Assembly: GCA_025356095.1 (NCBI GenBank) | Contig: JANXUR010000018.1 | Coordinates: 1-64,000, forward strand | DNA from: Acidobacteriaceae bacterium | GTDB lineage: Bacteria > Acidobacteriota > Terriglobia > Terriglobales > Acidobacteriaceae | Direction: 5' to 3' | Length of the DNA stretch: 64,000 nucleotides | Shown here: positions 55,515 through 63,218 of the stretch, one piece after another | Numbering within the stretch: the stretch's first letter is position 1 | How the letters are laid out: every line of letters starts with the position of its first letter | Notes under the pieces: model-generated | Told to the model about the DNA's origin: nothing | The model's database searches: none | Seen by the model: only the letters and a program-made list of their open reading frames with translations | Program-made: the position numbers and the translations under genes

Positions 55515-56915
55515 TTAGGCACGCGCAAGCTTACGCCGTGAATATACAAAAAAGAAAAATAATGCCAGCCCCACAAAGAACACGGTGCCGCTCACCATCT
55601 TAAGCTCGTACAAAGCGACTGACGAAACGGCTTGTGGTGGGAAAAATACTAATCCGATTCCAAGCAGGGTAGTTAAAAGTCCACTCCAGCCAGCAAGTAT
55701 GAGCGTCAGCCTGCTGTAATGACCCCGACCGTCTGGCGGTGCAGCTGCAATGCGGAGTAGCGCGGCAAAAAGATAAACAAATGGGATTAACTGAAGCACG
55801 ACGGCGAGCGACAGCATTGTCTGGAAGGCCTCGCGGACGCTCGCTCCGACAAAATACAAAATAGTAAGGACGAGGGAGAGGCCGCCGTGGACCAGCAGCG
55901 CAACATAGGGAGTGCGGTATCGGGTGTGCAATCTTCCGAGAGCCGCGGGTAGGTAGGAGTCTAACCCGGCGACGAAGGGAATGCGGGACGAACCAGCCAG
56001 CCACGCGGAGCCTATTCCCGCGATAGACAGTCCGAGCAGCACTGCGAAAGGGGCGACTATCCAAGGTACTCCCACTTCGTGCGCCATATGATTCACAGCC
56101 TGAACGATACCTTGGAGCACGCTTATATCCCGAGTGCCCACTGCGACAAGAAGCGTGAGCGTCGCGCCAATATAGAGCAGACCGGAGAGAACTCCTCCCA
56201 CCGCGACTGCACCCGGCAACGTTCGTTGTGGATCGCGAATTTCATCTCCCATAATTGATGCAAGCTCAAGACCTACTAAGCCAAAGCAGATAACACCAAA
56301 CGAGTTTAAGACGAAACGGGGGTCAGCGGGAATGGCAAAGTCCGCTACCGTGACACTGGCACCATGACGTGAAAACACAATCACGCCCAAACCGATCAGT
56401 ACTGCCGCAGCGATGCCAGTACCAATCGCGCCTATATTATTAATCCACTTACCCACGCCGAGGCCGATGATATTAAGAGCTACTAGGAGACTAAGCAGGA
56501 GAACACATGTGCATAGTGCAAACACTCTGTTGTCTGCAAGCGCTTCGTGGTTCGGCCCGAGCGCAAACACTGAAACTCCGACGAAATAGAGCAAGACTGT
56601 TGGCACATAAAGAATGTTATTGGTCCAATAACACCAACCTGAGAGAAAGCCGTGGAACTCGCCAAACAGTTCTTTTGCCCAAAGATATAGGCCGCCCTCA
56701 CCGGGATAGCGCTTACTGAGCTCGATGACTGCAATCCCTTGTGGCCAGAAAAAAAGCACCAGCGATAAAAGCCACAGCCAGATAGTTACTCCACCATTGG
56801 CCGCGATGGAAGGAACCACGTTTAAATTAAACACTGCTACAACAAATAATAAGACCAGATCGAAACGGCCCAAAGTGCGTTTGAGGTGCGGATTGTGGTG
56901 GGCAGAATGCTTCAT
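55515..56915 (-). CDS. APC-superfamily amino acid permease
   Basis: A 466-residue polytopic permease with about 12 membrane segments, from RFDLVLLFVVAVFNLNVVPS to VSGTVFFVGLALFFFFVYSR. The APC consensus is visible in the opening half (WLWLLSLVLFFWPQGIAVIE and SKRYPGEGGLYLWAKELFGE). Substrate should be an amino acid or amine; given the neighbours, beta-alanine or GABA is the best guess. ATG 56915 (MKHSAHHNPHLKR) is preferred over a TTG at 56960. It lies between the GSAM-like gene and the aldehyde dehydrogenase gene. Confidence 0.9.
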   Translation of the reverse strand: MKHSAHHNPHLKRTLGRFDLVLLFVVAVFNLNVVPSIAANGGVTIWLWLLSLVLFFWPQGIAVIELSKRYPGEGGLYLWAKELFGEFHGFLSGWCYWTNNILYVPTVLLYFVGVSVFALGPNHEALADNRVFALCTCVLLLSLLVALNIIGLGVGKWINNIGAIGTGIAAAVLIGLGVIVFSRHGASVTVADFAIPADPRFVLNSFGVICFGLVGLELASIMGDEIRDPQRTLPGAVAVGGVLSGLLYIGATLTLLVAVGTRDISVLQGIVQAVNHMAHEVGVPWIVAPFAVLLGLSIAGIGSAWLAGSSRIPFVAGLDSYLPAALGRLHTRYRTPYVALLVHGGLSLVLTILYFVGASVREAFQTMLSLAVVLQLIPFVYLFAALLRIAAAPPDGRGHYSRLTLILAGWSGLLTTLLGIGLVFFPPQAVSSVALYELKMVSGTVFFVGLALFFFFVYSRRKLARA

Positions 56916-56978
56916 GCGAGGGGTGCTATTTTCACGAACTGGCTGAAATGGGGAGCGCAATTACGCCCCCCGCGTTTG

Positions 56979-58358
56979 CTAGTGGGCCGCATATGACACA
57001 GTCATGCCGCGCTCTTGTTGCGCTTTCGCCAGCGCCGGAGCTAAGTCAGCGAATGCGGCCAGATGCATATCAATATCGGCTTCCGAGTGTTGCACGGAGA
57101 TTGTCCACTGTTCATCCCACCAGAAGGGTTGCGGCATCACCCCGCGATTTACCATGCCGAACCAATACTGCTTCCACAAATCCACATCCACCATGCGCCA
57201 TTCACGGTGGTTGCGGATTTGTTCCTTATAAAACAGAACTGCGCCATTCGCGCCAGCACCGATGGAATACGCGGTTAGTCCGGATGCTGCGATAATTCTG
57301 TTGCAGCCATTCACTAACTTGGTATTCATACTGTTAATGTGGGCATAGCCTTCTGGTGTCAACACTTGGCGGAACACCGCGAGGCCTGCGGCAATGACCG
57401 TACAGTTGGTGTTATATGTACCCGCATGAAATACCTTGCCCTGAGCAATGACATCCATCACGTCGCGGCGCCCCCCAAAGGCTGCAAGCGGAAAGCCACC
57501 ACCAATAGACTTAGCGAGGCAAATCATGTCTGGCTTAATGTTGAAGTACTCGCAGGCACCACCGCGACCAAGCTTCGCTCCAGTCTTAACCTCGTCGAAA
57601 ATCAGAAGCGCACCGTGCTTGGTGCAAAGAGCGCGTAAACCTTCGAGGAAACCCGGTTCTGGCATTACGATACCGATGTTCATCGGTACCGGCTCTACAA
57701 TCACGGCTGCAACTTCGCCTAAGTTCTCCTCGAACTGACGCTCAACTGACGCCAGATCGTTGAAGGTAGCAACCAGCGTTGCGTCGGTTTCGCCCTTAGG
57801 AATGCCCGCGCTCGCCACCACTCGATTCGGCGCTTCGATTTCGCCCCACTTTTCGGGGTCGGGCTTTACACTCACCATTACGGCACCATGAACGCCGTGA
57901 TAGCAACCTTCGAACTTGATAAGTTTCTCGCGGTCAGTAAATCCCCGGGCAACGCGAATCGCGTGCATCGTAGCTTCGGTACCGGAGTTCGAAAAGCGAA
58001 CCTGTTCGACCGGGAAGCGTGCGATGATCTCCTCTGCCAATTCACGCTCTAACTCGAACGGCATACCTAGCATGGTGCCATTTTCGAGACGGTCTTGCAC
58101 AGCCTTAACTACTGCGGGATGACAGTGCCCGGCCATGATCGCGCCGAAGCAAAGGTTGAAGTCAATGATCTCATTGCCATCCACATCCCACACGCGGCTG
58201 CCATGAGCGCGTTTGATGAACACGGGATATGGCTCATAGCTACGGAAGTTACTGGCTACTCCAAGCGGCATATAGGGCCATGCCTTGGCCAGTGCAGCCT
58301 TGGACCCTGGCGTGCGGCGTTCGAACAAATCCAATTCGTTACGTAATCCCTCGTGCAT
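56979..58358 (-). CDS. GSAM-like class III aminotransferase, beta-transaminase candidate
   Basis: A 459-residue PLP enzyme resembling glutamate-1-semialdehyde aminomutase: IDFNLCFGAIMAGHCHPAVV, VRFSNSGTEATMHAIRVARG, FEGCYHGVHGAVMVSVKP, and PLP-Lys in MICLAKSIGGGFPLAAFGG. True HemL is part of tetrapyrrole synthesis; here the gene is inside an amino acid catabolic operon and the protein is longer than HemL (about 430). GSAM-like enzymes include beta-phenylalanine aminotransferases, so a beta-amino acid substrate is a reasonable guess. Two other class III aminotransferases follow in the same operon. It lies 85 bases after the TonB-dependent receptor gene. Confidence 0.85.
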   Translation of the reverse strand: MHEGLRNELDLFERRTPGSKAALAKAWPYMPLGVASNFRSYEPYPVFIKRAHGSRVWDVDGNEIIDFNLCFGAIMAGHCHPAVVKAVQDRLENGTMLGMPFELERELAEEIIARFPVEQVRFSNSGTEATMHAIRVARGFTDREKLIKFEGCYHGVHGAVMVSVKPDPEKWGEIEAPNRVVASAGIPKGETDATLVATFNDLASVERQFEENLGEVAAVIVEPVPMNIGIVMPEPGFLEGLRALCTKHGALLIFDEVKTGAKLGRGGACEYFNIKPDMICLAKSIGGGFPLAAFGGRRDVMDVIAQGKVFHAGTYNTNCTVIAAGLAVFRQVLTPEGYAHINSMNTKLVNGCNRIIAASGLTAYSIGAGANGAVLFYKEQIRNHREWRMVDVDLWKQYWFGMVNRGVMPQPFWWDEQWTISVQHSEADIDMHLAAFADLAPALAKAQQERGMTVSYAAH

Positions 58359-58443
58359 ACAAATACCTCATCGCAATCGCGAAGAATGAACTGCAACAGC
58401 ACCTACTCCCGTGGCGGAGTGCCCGGCGGGAACTGACAAAAAT

Positions 58444-61400
58444 CTAAAAGAATATTTTTAGAGCAAACTGAGCTAAACGCGGATCGCGCGCCCGCTTAAT
58501 TTTTCCAAAATCAGAGCCATCGCTGAAAGCGCCATCGGGGCTCTGGAACTGCGTGTGGTTAAATAGGTTAAACAGATCGGCGCGGAATTCCATACGGCGC
58601 TTGTCACCACCCCACGGAGTCGTCTTCGCGAAAGTAACATCTACGTTCTGAATACCGGGGCCGCAGCAGATGGAGCGGGGAGCATTGCCAAACGTACCCA
58701 ATGCTGGATCCACGAAGCTAGCCGCGTCGAAGTATGCGTTGCGATTGGTTCGCGGATTTAGAATCTTAAGCGGCGCAATTTGATTTGGTGTGCTAACCGG
58801 AGTAAAGAAGAAGCTGGACACAAGTTCTTGGTCGTTGGCGTCAGAGAGGCGAATTGGAAAGCCGGTTTGGACGGTCAAAATTGTGGATATTGACCAGCCA
58901 TTCAGCGCAACACCGGCTGCTCCATTGTGCTTCGGGATGGGCAAGTCCCAATACCCGTTGACTACGAAGCGGTGACGAGAATCGAAGAGCGACAAGGAGC
59001 GGGTGGCACGAGGGTTGAAAGGATTGAGTGACTCCTCGAAACTGGAGGCCTGATCAATGGACTTACTCCAAGTGTAGGCCACTTGAGCTTGCAAGCCGTG
59101 GGAAAAACGCTTCTCAAGTGAGGTTTGCAATGAGTTATAAGCGGAGTTAGCGACGGTGTCTTCCGCAAAGATATTACTCAGAACATCAACACCATCTGCT
59201 GGACAGGTGGCGGCACCGTTCAAGGGGTCGCAATTCGGAGAGGCATACGGCCGCAAGCCAACAAGAGTAACTCCGTTTGCCCCTACAACTGTGCCCTTGG
59301 CCAGCACTTGATTGTGGTTAGCATAGGGCAGATGCAAGTCGTTGGGCAGAACGGTGCCAGGAGAAATGAAGAAGGAGTTATCCGCAAAGAAAGGGCCACA
59401 AGCGAGCGACGGGTCACTAGTGGCGACAGAGATGCTCTGTAAATCGAGGCAGGTTTGCGCATTGCCGGAGTTAAGGTCATGCGAGGCGAGCAAGTGATGT
59501 GCTTGCGAACCGACAAAGCCCACCTGCAGCACCAAGTTCCGGCTCAACTCCTGCTGAAACGTGACGTTATATTGCTCTGAGTACTGCGTCTTGAGGTGCG
59601 GCTGGAATTCGCCATACAGAAGAATGGGGCGGAAAGTAGACCAGTCCACAGGCTGACCGCGTTTTGGATTCAGAATGCCGTTGAACGGATTGGGCACACT
59701 GGAGCCGCTCTGCTGCACGAAAGGCGTATTAAAGAGCGGGTTCGACAAGAAGGTGCTGCCGCCAAAGGGTGGCTCGGCGCTGAACTGCTCGAGCACTAAT
59801 TGCTCAATCGGGCTGTAGAAGATGCCGAAGCCTGCACGGATACTAGTCTTGCCGGATGCGCCTGGGCTGTAGGCAATACCGATGCGGGGTGCGAAAGCCT
59901 TATGATCAGTGCTGGTGAGTCCGGCGGGAACCCCTTTATCTCCGGGTACTACCAGTCCAGTCGGCAGATAGGGAGTACAGTCTGATGTGCCTAGTGATGC
60001 CTGACTTGCTGCCGAAAGTTGACAAGGAAAAATCGAAGAATTCTGACCGGGCCGGAACGACTGGACATGCTGGGCGGTGTCAGTAAGCGGTGTGAACAGC
60101 TCCCATCGCAGGCCGTAGTTTACGGTAATGTTGGGGCGGAACTTCCAGCTATCTTGCGCGAAAAGGCCAATTTGTTTACTGCGAACGTTTTCTACCTGCG
60201 CGGATCCCTGCGAATAAGAATCAGGCAACCCGAGCAGGTAGTTGGGATAGTTATTGGTGGATTGAACGCTGTTAGGGCCGTTACCGGTATAGCCGAAGTT
60301 GCCAGCGACGTTGAAATAGAGGGTTTGGTCGAAACGAAGTTCACGAACATCTGCACCGAACTTCATGGTGTGCTTACTTCTCACAAAAGTAAGCTCGTCA
60401 GCCAGACTATACGAGTTACCAATCTGAGGCAGCTCGCCCTCAAAATTATTGCCAATGACAAATCCCCCGGCGATGTTGATGAAGGGGACGCCTTCGCGAC
60501 CGGCACCTAGACCAGGGGTAATACCGAGTTTGGGGCTGGTGCCAAATTGCTGTTGCACGGCGGCTGAGTCGCCCGTGCCATTGAAGCAAAAGGCGGCAGC
60601 GTCTCCGGTGCAGGAGTCGGTGACCGGGGCGGTTTTCTCTGGGTGATTGAAGGTCTTTTGCGCTTCCCGCATGTACACTGCGCGAGCCTCGTTCACCAGG
60701 TTGTTGCTAATGGTCCAAGTGTGGCTGAGGTTGATTTGCTGGAAGCGATCGGCCGCTAGGCCGCCAAAACCGCTTACATTGGCACCCGCAGCTTGGAAAT
60801 TGGAGAAGGGCTGGAAAACGTCATCATCCACAAAATAGTAGTAGGCGCTCAGATTCTGGCGGTCATTGAGTTTGAAGTCCCACTTAGCGGTAAGCTGGTC
60901 GGCGCGGGTTCTACTCTTCAGCACCGCCTGATAACTGCCGTCTGAAATGTTCCCGGTGGGAACGTATCGCAACAGGTTGGCAGCCACCGGATCCTGACAC
61001 GCGGAGGGAATTTGATTGTTCGGAAAGATCTGCGCCCAAGCGACGCCAGGGGCCGGGGTAGTACCTTCTGCCGCAGAGATAGCGGCTGCACAACCGGTGC
61101 GAGTGTTTAGCACATCTGCGACTAGTTGGTCTGAGACCTGACCACCGAATGCGCCGGGGGCGCTGAAATTGTTAGAGAAATCGCCGGTACGCTCAGCGGA
61201 CGTCGGGACGGAAGTAACAGGGCCAGAGACACCTTGGCGGATGCGGCGTCCCTCATAACTCAAGAAGAAGAAGCTGCGGTTCTTAGTGATCGGCCCGCCA
61301 AAAGTGCCCCCGAATTGATTCTGGTTGAAGGGCGACTTCGAGGTATCAAAGTAGCCGCGTGAATCCAGCACAGTGTTGCGGAAGTACTCGTAGACATTGC

Positions 61401-62205
61401 CGTGAAATTGATTGGTGCCGGACTTAGTCACTACGTTAACAACAGCGCCAGAGCTACGGCCATATTCCGCATCGAAGGTATTCGTAAGTACGCGAAATTC
61501 TTCAATTGCGTCGGGGCTGGGCTGCACGGTGGGCAGGTTGGCGAACTGATCATTGGCGTCGCCACCATTCACGCTAAAGTTATTGCCACGGCCGCGGCCT
61601 CCGTTTACGGATACAGCTCCCGCGCGGTCACTGCCATAGTAAAGGTCCGTTCCGGTAGTGGATTGTACCCCGGGCTGCAACGAGAGTAGCTGATAGGCGT
61701 CGCGGGCGTTGAGAGGTAATTCTGAAACGGCACGCGAGTTCACGATGGCGCCAAGCTGGGTACTGGAGGTATCTACCAACGGAGCTTCGGAGGTGACGTC
61801 CACAACCTCTTGCGCGGCGCCGAGTTGCAGTACCATATTCAACGCCAGTGCTTGATTCAGCTCGAGCTGCACACCGCGGCGGACGTTCTTCTTAAAACCA
61901 GCGAGGTCAAACTCTAAACGGTAGAGTCCGACGGGGATGGCGGGAAAGGCGTAGTCGCCTGAGGCATCGGTTTGGGCGGAGCGGGCGACGCCGCTTTCTT
62001 CATTCACCAGCGTGACCTTGACACCGGGAACCACCGCACTGGTGGGGTCGGTTACTCGGCCAAAGATGCGGCCGCCAGTGCTTTGTGCAAGAACTGGAGT
62101 GGCAAGATTCAACACAAGATTCAACACAATGCCCAGCAGAATCACGGAGCGTGCGATGAAGCCGAAAGCCTTAAGAGCGGCGAAACGATCCGACAACACA
62201 GCCAT
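58444..62205 (-). CDS. TonB-dependent receptor with carboxypeptidase-regulatory-like domain (Oar-like)
   Basis: A 1253-residue outer-membrane protein. After the signal region (ARSVILLGIVLNLVLNLATP) comes a Cna-B/carboxypeptidase-regulatory-like domain (IFGRVTDPTSAVVPGVKVTL). The plug follows, starting near LVDTSSTQLGAIVNSRAVSE, and then a large beta-barrel (SGTNQFHGNVYEYFRNTVLD; TVNYGLRWELFTPLTD). The end RLAQFALKIFF has the terminal Phe of outer-membrane barrels. ATG 62205 has GGGAGG five bases ahead; ATG 62217 is not needed. It is the first gene of the catabolic cluster and should import its peptide or amino acid substrate (inference). Transcription starts from a promoter with a shared operator. 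Confidence 0.93.
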   Translation of the reverse strand: MAVLSDRFAALKAFGFIARSVILLGIVLNLVLNLATPVLAQSTGGRIFGRVTDPTSAVVPGVKVTLVNEESGVARSAQTDASGDYAFPAIPVGLYRLEFDLAGFKKNVRRGVQLELNQALALNMVLQLGAAQEVVDVTSEAPLVDTSSTQLGAIVNSRAVSELPLNARDAYQLLSLQPGVQSTTGTDLYYGSDRAGAVSVNGGRGRGNNFSVNGGDANDQFANLPTVQPSPDAIEEFRVLTNTFDAEYGRSSGAVVNVVTKSGTNQFHGNVYEYFRNTVLDSRGYFDTSKSPFNQNQFGGTFGGPITKNRSFFFLSYEGRRIRQGVSGPVTSVPTSAERTGDFSNNFSAPGAFGGQVSDQLVADVLNTRTGCAAAISAAEGTTPAPGVAWAQIFPNNQIPSACQDPVAANLLRYVPTGNISDGSYQAVLKSRTRADQLTAKWDFKLNDRQNLSAYYYFVDDDVFQPFSNFQAAGANVSGFGGLAADRFQQINLSHTWTISNNLVNEARAVYMREAQKTFNHPEKTAPVTDSCTGDAAAFCFNGTGDSAAVQQQFGTSPKLGITPGLGAGREGVPFINIAGGFVIGNNFEGELPQIGNSYSLADELTFVRSKHTMKFGADVRELRFDQTLYFNVAGNFGYTGNGPNSVQSTNNYPNYLLGLPDSYSQGSAQVENVRSKQIGLFAQDSWKFRPNITVNYGLRWELFTPLTDTAQHVQSFRPGQNSSIFPCQLSAASQASLGTSDCTPYLPTGLVVPGDKGVPAGLTSTDHKAFAPRIGIAYSPGASGKTSIRAGFGIFYSPIEQLVLEQFSAEPPFGGSTFLSNPLFNTPFVQQSGSSVPNPFNGILNPKRGQPVDWSTFRPILLYGEFQPHLKTQYSEQYNVTFQQELSRNLVLQVGFVGSQAHHLLASHDLNSGNAQTCLDLQSISVATSDPSLACGPFFADNSFFISPGTVLPNDLHLPYANHNQVLAKGTVVGANGVTLVGLRPYASPNCDPLNGAATCPADGVDVLSNIFAEDTVANSAYNSLQTSLEKRFSHGLQAQVAYTWSKSIDQASSFEESLNPFNPRATRSLSLFDSRHRFVVNGYWDLPIPKHNGAAGVALNGWSISTILTVQTGFPIRLSDANDQELVSSFFFTPVSTPNQIAPLKILNPRTNRNAYFDAASFVDPALGTFGNAPRSICCGPGIQNVDVTFAKTTPWGGDKRRMEFRADLFNLFNHTQFQSPDGAFSDGSDFGKIKRARDPRLAQFALKIFF

Positions 62206-62250
62206 GCAACCTCCCATAGAAATGAGGAAAATCAGTTTTCCGGATCGTGC

Positions 62251-62278
62251 TTGACGCCGGAAAGAACCTTGCTATAAT
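62251..62278 (+). promoter_or_regulatory. Promoter of the MerR-XRE-cupin regulator gene
   Basis: TTGACG (62251-62256) and a perfect TATAAT (62273-62278) are 16 bases apart. Transcription would start near 62285, 79 bases before ATG 62364. The -10 box is in the spacer of the inverted repeat at 62265-62289. A second short repeat, TTTCCGG (62237-62243) / CCGGAAA (62257-62263), flanks the -35 box. Confidence 0.65.
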
Positions 62279-62289
62279 TCCGCAAGGTT
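62265..62289. promoter_or_regulatory. Operator: perfect inverted repeat AACCTTGC-N9-GCAAGGTT
   Basis: AACCTTGC (62265-62272) and GCAAGGTT (62282-62289) are exact inverse copies around TATAATTCC, which contains the plus-strand -10 box. The right arm overlaps the -10 box of the minus-strand promoter. A dimer bound here would block both divergent promoters, giving autoregulation and control of the receptor operon. The regulator encoded 75 bases away is the natural binder (inference). Confidence 0.7.
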
Positions 62290-62313
62290 AGAGAATGCGG
62301 GCAACGATGTCAA
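62285..62313 (-). promoter_or_regulatory. Promoter of the TonB receptor-aminotransferase operon
   Basis: On the minus strand a perfect TTGACA (62313-62308) is followed, after 17 bases, by TAACCT (62290-62285). The -10 box matches at three of six positions, which suits a regulated promoter. It overlaps the right half of the operator. Transcription would start near 62278, about 73 bases before ATG 62205. Confidence 0.55.
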
Positions 62314-62363
62314 GGGCATTTCTTGCAACCGGCTATTGATTTTCAAGATTTGGCGGTCTTGCG

Positions 62364-63194
62364 ATGAGACAGCAGAGTTCTTCCAACCCGCCGACCGAGG
62401 AGTTGCTGAAGATTGGCGAGGTGGCGCGTCTGGTTGGAGTTTCACCTTCCATCATGCGAGCTTGGGAGCGGCTGGGGCTGATCCGGCCTCGGCGCACGGA
62501 TAACGGGTATCGCAAGTATGCGCGGAGTGACGTCCAGTTGCTGAAGCGGGCTCGCTACTTGCGGCGCGAACGAGGCCTGAATGCGCCAGCAATCGCGGAG
62601 GTGCTGAAGAGTGCTGGGAGAGGTGCAGGACTTCCCGCAACCGCGCCCAATGAAGGCGCGTCGCGGGTGATTGGAGCGCGGCTACGGCGGCTGCGACTGG
62701 CCCGCAAGCTGGCGCTGGTGGAAGTGGCCAAAGCGGTGGGCATCTCGGTTGGCTTTTTGAGCGGCATTGAGCGATCACAAATGAGCGCGTCGGTGGCGAC
62801 GTTGCGTAAGCTGGCGCGGTTCTACAAGACCAGCATCCTCGATTTTTTCGAACCGCAGGGGGAGAATCCTCACCTCGTCCGGGCAGGCGAGCGCAAGGTG
62901 CTGGATGCGGGTCAGGGGGTAAAAATGGAGCTGCTGGCCTGGGGCAAAGCTGTGATGGAGCCGCACCTGTTCCGCATCGCACCAAAGGCAGGCAGCGGAG
63001 AAGCTTATACGCATGAAGGCGAGGAATTTCTCCACGTACTGGCGGGCGCACTCACGATTTCACTGGAGGGACGCGACTACTTGTTGCGACATGGGGACAG
63101 CCTGTATTTCGACAGCAACATTCCGCACCGCTGGGTGAATCCAGGACTGAAAGAAGCGGCAGTTTTGTGGATTAATACCCCGCCGACGTTTTAG
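62364..63194 (+). CDS. Double-HTH regulator: MerR domain + XRE domain + cupin
   Basis: A 276-residue regulator with three parts. Residues 15-84 form a MerR winged HTH (LKIGEVARLVGVSPSIMRAW; LIRPRRTDNGYRKYA). Residues 104-158 form a Cro/C1 (XRE) HTH (LALVEVAKAVGISVGFLSGI, then SASVATLRKLARFY). Residues 195-272 form a cupin ligand domain (AYTHEGEEFLHVLAGAL, His217 and Glu219/Glu221; PHRWVNPG, His255). XRE-cupin proteins include PuuR, which controls polyamine-to-GABA breakdown. An added MerR HTH is uncommon. The MerR coiled coil that normally dimerises is replaced by the XRE-cupin part. The gene is divergent from the receptor-aminotransferase operon, and the intergenic region has a perfect palindrome. 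Confidence 0.92.
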   Translation: MRQQSSSNPPTEELLKIGEVARLVGVSPSIMRAWERLGLIRPRRTDNGYRKYARSDVQLLKRARYLRRERGLNAPAIAEVLKSAGRGAGLPATAPNEGASRVIGARLRRLRLARKLALVEVAKAVGISVGFLSGIERSQMSASVATLRKLARFYKTSILDFFEPQGENPHLVRAGERKVLDAGQGVKMELLAWGKAVMEPHLFRIAPKAGSGEAYTHEGEEFLHVLAGALTISLEGRDYLLRHGDSLYFDSNIPHRWVNPGLKEAAVLWINTPPTF

Positions 63195-63218
63195 GGTCTG
63201 CGCTGCAGGAGAGATGAG

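Noticed and set aside
56979-58358. Annotation as hemL (glutamate-1-semialdehyde aminomutase)
   Set aside because: Similar fold and motifs, but it sits in a catabolic operon with a receptor and permease; the protein is longer than HemL and no tetrapyrrole gene is near.
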